Below, one piece after another: positions 8,149-16,193 of a DNA stretch of 21,678 bases (position 1 is its first letter; the number at the start of each line of letters is the position of its first letter). Below the pieces are notes generated by a model that saw nothing but the letters and a program-made list of their open reading frames with translations, had not been told where the DNA came from and ran no database searches. This DNA comes from Anaerolineales bacterium. Lineage in GTDB: Bacteria; Chloroflexota; Anaerolineae; Anaerolineales; DRMV01. A program made the position numbers and the translations under genes. Location: positions 1 through 21,678 of the forward strand of contig WFUL01000020.1 of assembly GCA_015484985.1 (NCBI GenBank). The letters run 5' to 3'.

Positions 8149-9717
8149 ATGTGGAACGTCCCGGACTGGTTGGCCCAACGGGCGCGACTCTCCCCGGATA
8201 GAGTGGCCCTCATCGACACGCTGAATGGCGACCGTCCCATCACCTATCGGGAGTGGAACGTCCAGGCCAATCGCACCGCGCACTTCCTCCAGCACGCCCT
8301 GGGGGTGAGGAAAGGGGACCGGGTGGCCGTCCTGGCCAAGAACAGCGTGGCCTATTTGGACATCTGGTTCGCCCTGGCCAAAATCGGCGGCGTGTTGCAA
8401 AACCTCAACTGGCGCCTGACCCCCCATGAACTCCGCCAACTGGTGGCCGAGGGTGAGCCCATCGCCCTCGTGTACGACCCCGAATTCGCGGACAAGGCCA
8501 TGGCCGTGGCCGAGTCCCTGGAGGACCGGGCGCCGCGTTTGGTGAGCATGGCCGAACCCGCCGCGGAGGGGCATCTGTCCCTGGTGCAACGCGAAGCCTA
8601 CCCCGATACCCCGCCCTCCCGGCCCCATCTGACCCCCGAGGACCCGTGGGTGATTTGTTACACCGGTGGGACCACGGGCCTCCCCAAGGGTGCCGTGCTC
8701 TCCTATCGTGCCATCATGGCCAACGCGGTGAACACCGTGATTTCCTGGGGGCTTTCGTGCGAGGATGCCACCATTCTCAACGCGCCCCTCTTCCACACCG
8801 GGGGGCTTAACGTCTTCACCGCGCCCCTGGTGTACATCGGGGGGACCAGCGTGGTCTGTCGGGAATTCGACGTGGAGCAGACCTTCGATTGGCTGGAAAG
8901 CGGTCGCGTGACCGTGTATTTCGGCGTGCCGACCATGTTCATCATGATGCAAAATCACCCCCGTTGGGAAAAGGCCGATTTCCGCCATCTCCGGTTCATC
9001 ATCAGCGGAGGCGCGCCCTGTCCCCTGCCCGTTTTCGAACGTTTCTGGGCCAAAGGGGTGGATTTCAAAACCGGCTACGGCCTGACCGAGGCCGGTCCCA
9101 ATACCTTCTGGCTGCCGGCCGAACAGGTACGGGACAAGCCCGGCGCGGTGGGCTATCCCCTGTTCCACGTGGAGGTGCGGGTGGTGGATGAGCACGACCG
9201 CGACCTGCCTCCCGGTGAGGTGGGGGAACTGCTCATTCGCGGTCCCCACCTGTTCTCCGGTTACTGGCGGCGTCCTGAGGCCACGGCCCAGGCCATGCGA
9301 GGGGGCTGGCTGCACACGGGCGACCTGGCTTCGTATGACGAAGATGGTTGCTTCACCATCAAGGGCCGCCGAAAGGACATGTTCATCAGCGGCGGGGAGA
9401 ATGTGTATCCGGCGGAAATCGAGTCCGTGTTGCACGGTCATCCCGCGGTGGCTGAAGCCGCGGTGGTGGGCGTGCCCCATCCCAAGTGGGGTGAGGTAGG
9501 GTGGGCCGCGGTGGTCGTGCGTCCCGGCGCACGGCTCTCGGTCCAGGAACTGGAAGCCTATTGCCGGGAGCGCCTGGCCGGGTACAAAATCCCCAAGCGC
9601 TTCTTCTTTGTGGACCATCTTCCCAAAACCGGGGCCAACAAAGTGGACAAACGGGCCTTACGGGAACGGCTGTTCCAGCAGGCCTCGCCTTCCTCGACAA
9701 CATCCGGCGATGCGTGA
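8149..9717 (+). CDS. AMP-forming acyl-CoA synthetase (first copy)
   Basis: A 522-residue ANL-superfamily ligase that activates a carboxylic acid through an acyl-adenylate to its CoA thioester. Motifs seen: P-loop YTGGTTGLPKG (171-181), GYGLTE (309-314), HTGD (389-392) with the hinge region GRRKDMFISGGENVYP after it, and the C-terminal catalytic Lys498 in the ANKVDK segment. All key residues are present, so it should be active. Length is typical of FadD-like medium/long-chain or aryl-CoA ligases. The ATG follows the AGGAGG of the preceding intergenic 12 nt. A second, clearly diverged paralogue lies at 11613 in the same operon, so two different acids, or two stages of one pathway, are probably activated. 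Exact substrate unknown. Confidence 0.9.
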   Translation: MWNVPDWLAQRARLSPDRVALIDTLNGDRPITYREWNVQANRTAHFLQHALGVRKGDRVAVLAKNSVAYLDIWFALAKIGGVLQNLNWRLTPHELRQLVAEGEPIALVYDPEFADKAMAVAESLEDRAPRLVSMAEPAAEGHLSLVQREAYPDTPPSRPHLTPEDPWVICYTGGTTGLPKGAVLSYRAIMANAVNTVISWGLSCEDATILNAPLFHTGGLNVFTAPLVYIGGTSVVCREFDVEQTFDWLESGRVTVYFGVPTMFIMMQNHPRWEKADFRHLRFIISGGAPCPLPVFERFWAKGVDFKTGYGLTEAGPNTFWLPAEQVRDKPGAVGYPLFHVEVRVVDEHDRDLPPGEVGELLIRGPHLFSGYWRRPEATAQAMRGGWLHTGDLASYDEDGCFTIKGRRKDMFISGGENVYPAEIESVLHGHPAVAEAAVVGVPHPKWGEVGWAAVVVRPGARLSVQELEAYCRERLAGYKIPKRFFFVDHLPKTGANKVDKRALRERLFQQASPSSTTSGDA

Positions 9718-9765
9718 CCAACACAAGTGGGGGAACATCGTCCGTCCAGAAGCAGGAGGTGGACC

Positions 9766-10572
9766 ATGCCGACGGTGGAAGCCAATGGCATACGCATTGG
9801 GTACGAAATTCGGGGTCAGGGACATCCTCTGCTCCTCATTGCGGGCGTGGGATATTCCCGCTGGTTCTGGAACCGCTTGATTCCCTTGCTGGAAGACCGC
9901 TACCAAATCATCGCCATGGATAATCGGGGCGCGGGGGAGAGTGACAAACCGCCCGGCCCCTATACCGTCCCCATGATGGCTGCGGACACGGCGGGCCTTT
10001 TGGACGCTTTAGGGATTCAAGGCGCATACGTCATGGGCCATTCCCTGGGAGGCTTCATTGCCCAGGAAATGGCCATCTCGCGTCCTGACCTGGTGGCGAA
10101 ATTGGTTTTGGCCAGCACCAACCACGGAGGCATGAAGGTCATCCCCATCACCCAGGAAGCCCTGGAAGTGATGACGCGACGGGAGGGGGACCCGCTGGAC
10201 CTCATTCGCCGGGGCATTGAGGTTGCCTGTGCTCCGGGGTTCGCGGTGCGTCATCCCGACCTGGTCCAGGACCTCATCGCCTATCGCTTGGGGAACCCCG
10301 TACCGCCGGACGCGTATCAGGCCCAAGTCATGGCCGGTATGGGGATGGCGGCCCTGACCGACGAAGAAGTGGACCGCCGTATGGCCGCGCTGACCATGCC
10401 CGTCCTCATCCTCACCGGCGACCAGGACAAAGTGGTGCCACCGGGCAACGCCGACCTCATGGCCCGCAAAATCCCCCATGCCCAGGTGAAAATCATCCCC
10501 AATACCGGGCATTTGTTCCCCTTTGAGGACCCCCTTACCACCGCGGCGATTTTGAAGGGGTTCTTGGGGTGA
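9766..10572 (+). CDS. Alpha/beta-hydrolase
   Basis: A 268-residue alpha/beta-hydrolase of the type that includes 3-oxoadipate enol-lactonase and carboxylesterases. The nucleophile elbow GHSLGG gives Ser93, the acid is Asp221 (LTGDQDKVVP) and the base His249 (NTGHLFPFE); the oxyanion loop AGVGYSRWFW is near residues 25-34. No signal peptide is seen, so it acts in the cytoplasm, possibly as a thioesterase, lactonase or C-C hydrolase. The chosen ATG at 9766 has AGGAGG 7 nt upstream; the frame is open to 9727 but that start has no ribosome-binding site. It lies 48 nt after the first ligase gene and 23 nt before the KAS III-like gene. Confidence 0.87.
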   Translation: MPTVEANGIRIGYEIRGQGHPLLLIAGVGYSRWFWNRLIPLLEDRYQIIAMDNRGAGESDKPPGPYTVPMMAADTAGLLDALGIQGAYVMGHSLGGFIAQEMAISRPDLVAKLVLASTNHGGMKVIPITQEALEVMTRREGDPLDLIRRGIEVACAPGFAVRHPDLVQDLIAYRLGNPVPPDAYQAQVMAGMGMAALTDEEVDRRMAALTMPVLILTGDQDKVVPPGNADLMARKIPHAQVKIIPNTGHLFPFEDPLTTAAILKGFLG

Positions 10573-10595
10573 GGGACCTGAAAAGGAGCGGGCGG

Positions 10596-11597
10596 ATGAC
10601 GAAGCGCCATCCCATCATCGTCAGTACCGGGAGTTACGTTCCCGAGCGTGTGGTGACCAACGAGGAGGTGGATGCCCTGCTGGGTGAGTCCACCGCCCAG
10701 TGGTTGGTGGAAAACGTTGGGATTCGGGAACGTCGGTGGATGACCGAAGGACAGACCACCTCAGATTTGATTGTGGAAGCCTGTCGTCGGGCTTTGGATA
10801 AGGCGGGCGTGCGTCCTGAGGAGGTCGATTTGCTCATCGTCTCCACGGACACCCCGGATTATCTTTCGCCTTCGACCGCGGTGGTGGTGCAACACAAACT
10901 GGGGGCGGTCCATGCGGGGTGTTACGACGTCAACAGCGCGTGCGCGGGATGGGTCACCGCCCTGGACCAGGGGGCGCGTTACCTCATGACCGAGCCTGGA
11001 ATGCGCTATGTGCTGGTGGCCGGGGGCTATGGGATGAGCCGTTTCCTCAATTTGAAGGACAAGTACACGGCGAATCTGTTCGCGGATGGCGCGGGCGCGG
11101 CGTTGCTCACCGTGGGGGAGGGACCCGGCTTTTTGGCCACCACCCTCAAGGCCATGGGCGAATTTCACGACGCCCTGGGCATCTACACCGGAGGGGCCTT
11201 TCGCCCCTGCACCCCGGAGAACCTGGCCCGATATGGACCTCCTCACGTCCAGTTCGTGCGCAAGTTCCCCAAGACCTTCAACCTGGAGCACTGGCCGCCG
11301 TTGATTCACGAAACCCTGGCCAAAGCCGGCCTGACGGTGGACGATGTCTCCCTGTTCCTGTTCACCCAACTCAACCTGCGCACCATTGAGGCGGTGATGG
11401 CCCGCCTGGGTCAACCCATGAGCAAAACCCATTGGATCATGGATAAGTGGGGTTACACCGGCTCGCCTTGTGTGGTCATGGCCCTGGATGATGCCATCCA
11501 GCAGGGGAAAGGCCCCAGGCCCGGCGACGTGGTGCTCTTCTGTACATCCGGCGGTGGGATTTCCTTCGCCGTGAGCGTGTGGCGCTGGACCCAGTAG
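10596..11597 (+). CDS. KAS III (FabH)-like thiolase-fold protein with altered catalytic triad
   Basis: A 333-residue thiolase-superfamily protein related to 3-oxoacyl-ACP synthase III. It keeps the N-terminal WLVENVGIRER block, the nucleophile Cys116 in NSACAGW, and the C-terminal GGGISFAVSVWRW. By alignment to FabH by eye, the HQAN motif reads TQLN, so the catalytic His is Thr257, and GNTS reads GYTG, so the catalytic Asn is Tyr287. Both residues that drive decarboxylation of malonyl-ACP are therefore missing while the acylatable Cys remains. I infer an acyltransferase or non-decarboxylating condensing enzyme rather than a fatty-acid initiation enzyme. ATG 10596 has AAGGAG 8 nt upstream; a GTG at 10569 overlapping the hydrolase stop is less likely. 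Co-transcribed with two acyl-CoA ligases that could supply its acyl donor. Confidence 0.85.
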   Translation: MTKRHPIIVSTGSYVPERVVTNEEVDALLGESTAQWLVENVGIRERRWMTEGQTTSDLIVEACRRALDKAGVRPEEVDLLIVSTDTPDYLSPSTAVVVQHKLGAVHAGCYDVNSACAGWVTALDQGARYLMTEPGMRYVLVAGGYGMSRFLNLKDKYTANLFADGAGAALLTVGEGPGFLATTLKAMGEFHDALGIYTGGAFRPCTPENLARYGPPHVQFVRKFPKTFNLEHWPPLIHETLAKAGLTVDDVSLFLFTQLNLRTIEAVMARLGQPMSKTHWIMDKWGYTGSPCVVMALDDAIQQGKGPRPGDVVLFCTSGGGISFAVSVWRWTQ

Positions 11598-11612
11598 GGG
11601 AGGTTGGGAGCC

Positions 11613-13181
11613 ATGTATATTGGGGATTACCTGGCCCGCAGGGCCCTCTATACACCTGAGAAAGAGGGGTTTGTGGATTTCGGGAAAACCCCGGCTTTGC
11701 GTTTGACCTACGCTCAGGCCAATGAGCGAGCGAACCGTTTGGCGCATTTTCTGCGTCAACAGGGGGTGGGTTACCGGGACCGGGTGGCCATTCTGGCGCG
11801 GGACGGCATCGAGCATCTGGACCTCTTCTTTGCGTGCAGCAAACTGGGCGCCATCCACGTACCCTTCAACTGGCGCTTGCATCCTCGCGAGAACGCCGCG
11901 CTTATGCGCCTGGTCACGCCCCGGGGACTGTTCTTCTCGGGCGAGTTCGTCCCGCAAGTGGCGGAGATGCGGCGGCTGCTTCAAGAAACAGGTCATGCAC
12001 CCGTGTTCTTCGTTCATCTGGACGAGCCAGGTCTGGAGGACAGCGTGGCCTACGCCAGGGTGCTCGAGGAGAGTCCTCCGGAGCCGGTGACCTATGAAGC
12101 CCTGGAAGCCGAGGACATCGCGGCCCTCCTCTTCACTGGGGGAACCACCGGCCTTCCCAAGGCGGCCATGATTTCCCATCGCATGATGGCCTGGAATACC
12201 CTGAACACCATCGTCCACGACCTGCACCACGATGATGTGTACCTGAACGTCTTTCCCCTCTTCCACACCGGAGGTCTGTTCGTTTACACCCTGCCCAACG
12301 TCATCCTGGGTGGGACCACGCTGTTGGTGCGGCAATTCGACCCGCAGCAGGTGCTGACCCTCATTGAAACGGAAAAGGTGACCGTGTTTGCCGGAGTGCC
12401 CACGATGTACCAGATGCTCACTCAGGCCCTGAACTGGAATGAGGCGGACCTTTCCTCGCTGCGTTTCTGCACCGCCGGCGGGGCCCCCTTGCCCGTGCCC
12501 CTGGTGGAGCAATACGCGCGGGAGAAGGGCGTGCGCTTCAAACAGGGTTTTGGGATGACGGAGTTCGGTCCCGGCATCTTTGCCCTGGCTCCAGAGGATG
12601 CCATTCGCAAGGCCGGGTCCATTGGACGGCCCAACTTCTACATCGAAGCCCGCATTGTGGATGAGGAAGGTCGGTTCCTGGGCCCCAACCAGGTGGGGGA
12701 ACTCGTACTCAAAGGCCCTTCCATGTGCTCGGGCTACTGGAACAACCCCCAGGCGAGGGAGGAGGTCCTGGACGTCCGAGGTTTCTTCCACACGGGCGAT
12801 CTGGCCCGCTACGACGAAGAAGGTTATTTCTACATCGTGGACCGCAAGAAGGACATGTTCATCAGCGGTGGCGAGAACGTATATCCCGTAGAAATCGAGC
12901 GGGCCCTGTACGAACATCCCGCGGTGCACATATGCGCGGTGGTCGGAGTGCCGGACCCTAAATGGGGGGAAGTCGGTGTGGCCTTTGTGGTGTGCAAGCC
13001 GGGCATCTCGGTGACGGAGGAGGAACTACGGGCGTTTCTGCGCCAACGGCTGGCCCGGTTCAAAGTGCCCAAGCGCGTGGTGTTTGTGGATACCCTTCCC
13101 CTTTCGGGTGTGGGGAAGGTGCTCAAGCGGGAGCTCCAGCGTCGGTGGATGGAAGGCGCCTTTGGGGAGCGCGCGTCATAG
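11613..13181 (+). CDS. AMP-forming acyl-CoA synthetase (second copy)
   Basis: A 522-residue ANL-superfamily ligase with P-loop FTGGTTGLPK (174-183), GFGMTE, HTGDLARYDEEGYF, the hinge RKKDMFISGGENVYP and the catalytic Lys502 in SGVGKVLKR. It is a paralogue of the enzyme at 8149 (same length, shared NWRL, GGENVYP and PHPKWGEVG/PDPKWGEVG blocks) but diverged in the substrate-binding part (for example PGIFALAPEDA against PNTFWLPAEQV), so a different acyl chain is likely. ATG at 11613 is preferred to an in-frame TTG at 11604, because the GGGGAGG at 11597-11603 is properly spaced only for the ATG. Last gene of the operon; a SARP-like operator starts 5 nt after its stop codon. Confidence 0.9.
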   Translation: MYIGDYLARRALYTPEKEGFVDFGKTPALRLTYAQANERANRLAHFLRQQGVGYRDRVAILARDGIEHLDLFFACSKLGAIHVPFNWRLHPRENAALMRLVTPRGLFFSGEFVPQVAEMRRLLQETGHAPVFFVHLDEPGLEDSVAYARVLEESPPEPVTYEALEAEDIAALLFTGGTTGLPKAAMISHRMMAWNTLNTIVHDLHHDDVYLNVFPLFHTGGLFVYTLPNVILGGTTLLVRQFDPQQVLTLIETEKVTVFAGVPTMYQMLTQALNWNEADLSSLRFCTAGGAPLPVPLVEQYAREKGVRFKQGFGMTEFGPGIFALAPEDAIRKAGSIGRPNFYIEARIVDEEGRFLGPNQVGELVLKGPSMCSGYWNNPQAREEVLDVRGFFHTGDLARYDEEGYFYIVDRKKDMFISGGENVYPVEIERALYEHPAVHICAVVGVPDPKWGEVGVAFVVCKPGISVTEEELRAFLRQRLARFKVPKRVVFVDTLPLSGVGKVLKRELQRRWMEGAFGERAS

Positions 13182-13185
13182 GCCC

Positions 13186-13219
13186 CGGTAACTGGGGTGT
13201 AACCGCGGCTGCCCATAAT
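13186..13219 (+). promoter_or_regulatory. Candidate SARP operator and promoter of the importer operon
   Basis: CGGTAAC (13186-13192) and GTGTAAC (13197-13203) have GTAAC cores 11 bp apart (13188 and 13199). CATAAT (13214-13219) starts 15 bp after the start of the second GTAAC. This is the same spacing as at 7297-7330, and both sites read GTAACT-N5-GTAACCG, with the bases between the repeats unrelated. No -35 box of quality is present. Transcription would start near 13226, giving a leader of about 86 nt that includes a small hairpin (13230-13248). Confidence 0.5.
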
Positions 13220-13229
13220 ACGGACATCC

Positions 13230-13248
13230 TGCATACCCACAGGGTGCA
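13230..13248 (+). other. Small hairpin in the importer leader
   Basis: TGCA-TA-CCC (13230-13238) pairs with GGG-TGCA (13242-13248) around an ACA loop, with a two-base bulge. It sits near the predicted 5' end of the importer transcript and may simply stabilise the message. No riboswitch family is recognised in the 130-nt gap 13182-13311. Confidence 0.3.
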
Positions 13249-13311
13249 AGCAACAGCGCCCTTGGCGGGCGTCAACTTCGCCCACAGTCCATTGCAAAAG
13301 GAGGAGAAGTG

Positions 13312-14637
13312 ATGACACGCATAGGTGTTCGTTGGAAAAGGTGGTCCCTTTTGGGGTTCATCCTTGTGCTGGCTTTGGGGGTGAGCGCCTGCCAGCAGAA
13401 GACGTCGACCCCAACCCAAGCCCCCGTTGAAAAGCCTACCGAGGCCGCGCCCACCGAGGCGCCCACCGAAGCGCCCACACCTGAACCCACGGCCACCCCG
13501 GCCGCGGCTGCAGAGCCTATCAAGATTGGTGTGCTGTCCGACCTGAGCGGTCCTCTGGCTCTGTTCGGGAATGAGATGTGGGAGGGCCTGCAGATTGGCT
13601 TCGACTATGCCACGGGCGGCACCATGACCGTGGCCGGACGCCCCATCGAGCTCATCATCAAGGACGACACCAGCGATGTGGAAGCCGGTACCGCAGCGGC
13701 CCGGGAGCTCATCGAATCGGAAGGTGTGGACATCCTCATTGGCAACACGAGTTCTGCGGTGGCCCTGCAGGTTCAGAACATTGCGGATGAGTACGGCGTG
13801 GTGTACTTCGCGGCGCCCGCGGCTTCCCCCGATATCACCGGGAAGAACTGGAATCCCCACACCTTCCGGGTCTGCCGCAACGCCGCTCAAGATGCCCTGA
13901 CCATCGCGGGTTGGGCCTTGCAAAACGTGGGCCAGCACTACATGATTCTGGCCGAGGACTATGCCTTTGGTCAGGCTACGGCCGCGGCCTTCAAGGCCAC
14001 CTTCGAGGCCCTGGGTGCCCAGGTGGACGAGCCCATCTTCGCGCCTTCGGATACCACGGACTTCACCCCCTACATCCAGAAAATCCTGGAAACCCAACCC
14101 GATGGGCTCATCCTCATTTGGGCCAGCAACGCCTCGGCCAAAATCCTCTTTGACCAGCTCACCACCCAGGGCGTCACCGGCAACATCCCCTTTATCACGG
14201 GCTTCTCATCCAACGACCTGACCAAGCTCCTGGATCCGGGCATGGTGGGGGCGGTGGGCCTCATCGTCTACCACTACACCCTGCCCAAGACCGAGGCCAA
14301 CGATTACTTGGTGGAGCAGTACCAGAAGCGCTTCCAGAAGTATCCCGATTTGTTCAGCGAGTGTGGATTTGCCACGGCCCAGGCGGTGGTGGCGGCCCTC
14401 ACCCAAACAGGAGGGGACCCCACGGATACCGCCCTCATCCCGGTCCTGGAGGGGCTTTCCTTTGAGGGTCCCAAAGGCACGTACACCATTCGTCCGGAAG
14501 ACCATCAGGCCCTGGCCCCCATGTATGTGGTACGCTTGATTAGCGTGGATGACCCGGAGGAACGGTTCTTCGAGTTGGTGCAGGAGGTGCCTGCGGACCA
14601 AGTGGCGCCGCCCTGTGTCGCTCCCAATTGTCCATAA
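13312..14637 (+). CDS. ABC importer substrate-binding lipoprotein (HAAT/LivJ-type)
   Basis: A 441-residue periplasmic-binding-fold protein of the branched-chain amino acid/amide/carboxylate (Peripla_BP_6) family. The N-terminus has basic residues (R3, R7, K9, R10), a hydrophobic stretch and the lipobox VSAC with Cys27, so it is an outer-face lipoprotein. A Thr/Pro/Glu-rich linker with imperfect TEAP repeats (about 32-64) tethers the domain, which begins at IKIGVLSDLSGPLALFG. Members of this family also bind aromatic and alicyclic carboxylates, so the ligand may be an acid used by the adjacent CoA ligases rather than an amino acid. ATG 13312 has AAAGGAGG 8 nt upstream; a GTG directly before it (13309) is an alternative. 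Two cysteines in the last ten residues (PPCVAPNC) may form a disulfide. Confidence 0.9.
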   Translation: MTRIGVRWKRWSLLGFILVLALGVSACQQKTSTPTQAPVEKPTEAAPTEAPTEAPTPEPTATPAAAAEPIKIGVLSDLSGPLALFGNEMWEGLQIGFDYATGGTMTVAGRPIELIIKDDTSDVEAGTAAARELIESEGVDILIGNTSSAVALQVQNIADEYGVVYFAAPAASPDITGKNWNPHTFRVCRNAAQDALTIAGWALQNVGQHYMILAEDYAFGQATAAAFKATFEALGAQVDEPIFAPSDTTDFTPYIQKILETQPDGLILIWASNASAKILFDQLTTQGVTGNIPFITGFSSNDLTKLLDPGMVGAVGLIVYHYTLPKTEANDYLVEQYQKRFQKYPDLFSECGFATAQAVVAALTQTGGDPTDTALIPVLEGLSFEGPKGTYTIRPEDHQALAPMYVVRLISVDDPEERFFELVQEVPADQVAPPCVAPNCP

Positions 14638-14645
14638 ACACCCCC

Positions 14646-14682
14646 GGTCCGGGGAGGGGACCCTGGGTTCCTTCCCCGGACC
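14646..14682 (+). other. Strong GC hairpin between binding-protein and ATPase genes
   Basis: GGTCCGGGGAGG (14646-14657) pairs with CCTTCCCCGGACC (14670-14682) with a single bulged base. No T-tract follows, so it is not a classical terminator. Hairpins at this position in binding-protein operons usually protect the upstream message or attenuate read-through, which gives more binding protein than transporter core. Confidence 0.6.
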
Positions 14683-14700
14683 CTGGATTTGGCCAGCGAG

Positions 14701-15486
14701 ATGACGGACCTGGTTTTGGAAACCCACGACCTGAGCAAGCACTTCGGGGGGCTCAAGGCAGTGGACGGCGTCCATTTGCAGGTGCGCCGGGGCACGTTGC
14801 ACGCCATCATCGGACCGAATGGCGCGGGCAAGACCACGTTGCTCAATCTGGTGTGTGGCAACCTGTCCCCCACACGGGGCCGGGTGTTCTTCCAGGGCCA
14901 GGACATCACCGGATGGCCACCTCATAAAATCGCCCACCTGGGTATTGGGCGCACCTTCCAAATCACCCAGTTCTTTCCCACCCTCACGGTGTTGGAGCAC
15001 GTGCGATTGGCTGCCCAGGCGAAATCTTCGGTGAACTGGCGCTTCTGGCAGGATGTGCGCGCGTTTCCAGGCCTGACCCGGCGGGCCGAAGCGGCCCTGG
15101 AACGGGTGGGCTTGCTGGCCCAGGCACACATGCCGGTGGCAGCCCTGTCCCATGGCGACAAACGTCGTCTGGAACTGGCCATGGCCCTGGTGCAGGAGCC
15201 GGACCTCTTACTGCTGGATGAGCCTGCCGCGGGCTTGGCGGTGGAGCAGATTCCCATGCTCATGGCGTTGATTCGTTCCCTGGTGGATGGACGGCGTACG
15301 GTGGTCCTGGTGGAACACAACATGCAGGTGGTCATGGCCCTGGCCCAACACATTACGGTGATGCACCAGGGACGTATCCTGGCCGAGGGCACGCCTGAAG
15401 AGGTGGCGGGCAACGAAGCGGTCCAGAGGGCCTACCTGGGCGGTTTGTATCGCGACCTGCTTCCCTCGGGAGGAGCCACGTCATGA
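14701..15486 (+). CDS. livG: ABC importer ATPase, LivG-type
   Basis: A 261-residue nucleotide-binding subunit of the HAAT importer. Walker A GPNGAGKTT (38-46), signature LSHGD (149-153, a common LivG variant of LSGGQ), Walker B LLLLDEP with Asp173-Glu174 and the switch His206 (VLVEHNM) are present. Energises transport together with the LivF-type subunit. ATG at 14701 is chosen; the ribosome-binding site is poor (GCGAG) and an in-frame TTG lies 12 nt upstream, so the start is less certain than in neighbouring genes. Its stop overlaps the start of the next gene (ATGA-type, 4 nt), implying translational coupling. Confidence 0.93.
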   Translation: MTDLVLETHDLSKHFGGLKAVDGVHLQVRRGTLHAIIGPNGAGKTTLLNLVCGNLSPTRGRVFFQGQDITGWPPHKIAHLGIGRTFQITQFFPTLTVLEHVRLAAQAKSSVNWRFWQDVRAFPGLTRRAEAALERVGLLAQAHMPVAALSHGDKRRLELAMALVQEPDLLLLDEPAAGLAVEQIPMLMALIRSLVDGRRTVVLVEHNMQVVMALAQHITVMHQGRILAEGTPEEVAGNEAVQRAYLGGLYRDLLPSGGATS

Positions 15487-16193
15487 CGTCCCCCTTGCTC
15501 CAGGTGGAGGACCTGCACACCTATATCGGTTCCCAGCATATCTTGCAAGGGGTGGATGTCGAGGTGCCCGCGGGCACGGTGACGGTGCTTCTGGGACGCA
15601 ACGGCGCAGGGAAGACCACGACCCTTCGAAGCATCCTGGGCCTGTGGAAACCCGCCCGGGGACGGGTCGTCTTCGCCGGGCAGGACATCACCGGATGGCC
15701 GACCCATGCTATCGCCCGTTTGGGGGTGGGCTACGTGCCGGAACATCGGGCGATTTTTCGAAGCCTGACCGTTGAGGAGAACCTGCGTATCGCCGAGCGC
15801 CGCAAGGGTGATTTCCAGCGCCGCCGGGATTTCCTTTTCGACCTCTTCCCCGACCTGGCCCGCCTGGCCCACTGGCCGGCCGGACAACTTTCCGGGGGCC
15901 AGCAGCAAATGCTGGCCATTGCGCGCGCCCTGGTGCCGGAGAACCGGTTGCTGCTCATTGACGAACCCAGCGAAGGACTGGCACCGGTGCTCATTGAACA
16001 CCTCATTGAGGCCATTCGCGCCCTGAGCGCGTCCCTCACCGTATTGTTGGTGGAACAGAACTTCCACGTGGCCCGGCGACTGGGCGTCCATTACGCCATC
16101 TTGGAACATGGGCGCACCGTCCACCAGGGCCGGATGTCGGATTTGCTGGCCCAGCCTGACCTCATCCATCGCTACCTGGGAGTCACGGTATGA
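15483..16193 (+). CDS. livF: ABC importer ATPase, LivF-type
   Basis: A 236-residue second ATPase of the importer. It has Walker A GRNGAGKTT (38-46), signature LSGGQ (136-140), Walker B LLIDEPSEGLAP with Asp160-Glu161, and LLVEQNF with Gln in place of the switch His, as is usual for LivF. The length is the normal one for LivF (about 235). The start overlaps the end of livG by 4 nt and the stop overlaps the permease start by 4 nt, so the four core genes are translationally coupled. A GGGAGGAG sequence inside the end of livG serves as the ribosome-binding site. Confidence 0.94.
   Translation: MTSPLLQVEDLHTYIGSQHILQGVDVEVPAGTVTVLLGRNGAGKTTTLRSILGLWKPARGRVVFAGQDITGWPTHAIARLGVGYVPEHRAIFRSLTVEENLRIAERRKGDFQRRRDFLFDLFPDLARLAHWPAGQLSGGQQQMLAIARALVPENRLLLIDEPSEGLAPVLIEHLIEAIRALSASLTVLLVEQNFHVARRLGVHYAILEHGRTVHQGRMSDLLAQPDLIHRYLGVTV

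Noticed and set aside
7330..9618. 762-codon open frame on the minus strand
   Set aside because: It lies antisense to the SDR and the first acyl-CoA synthetase, whose motifs are intact. The translation is His/Gly/Pro-rich as expected from the complement of GC-rich coding DNA, and matches no fold I recognise.
10596..11597. Housekeeping fabH of fatty-acid synthesis
   Set aside because: The catalytic His and Asn positions are changed and no acpP, fabD or plsX gene is adjacent.
10761..12929. 722-codon open frame on the minus strand
   Set aside because: Antisense to the KAS III-like gene and the second acyl-CoA synthetase; same codon-bias artefact, no ribosome-binding site or motif.
13182..13311. 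Riboswitch in the importer leader
   Set aside because: Only a small bulged hairpin (13230-13248) is seen; no conserved riboswitch core or terminator-antiterminator pair is recognisable.
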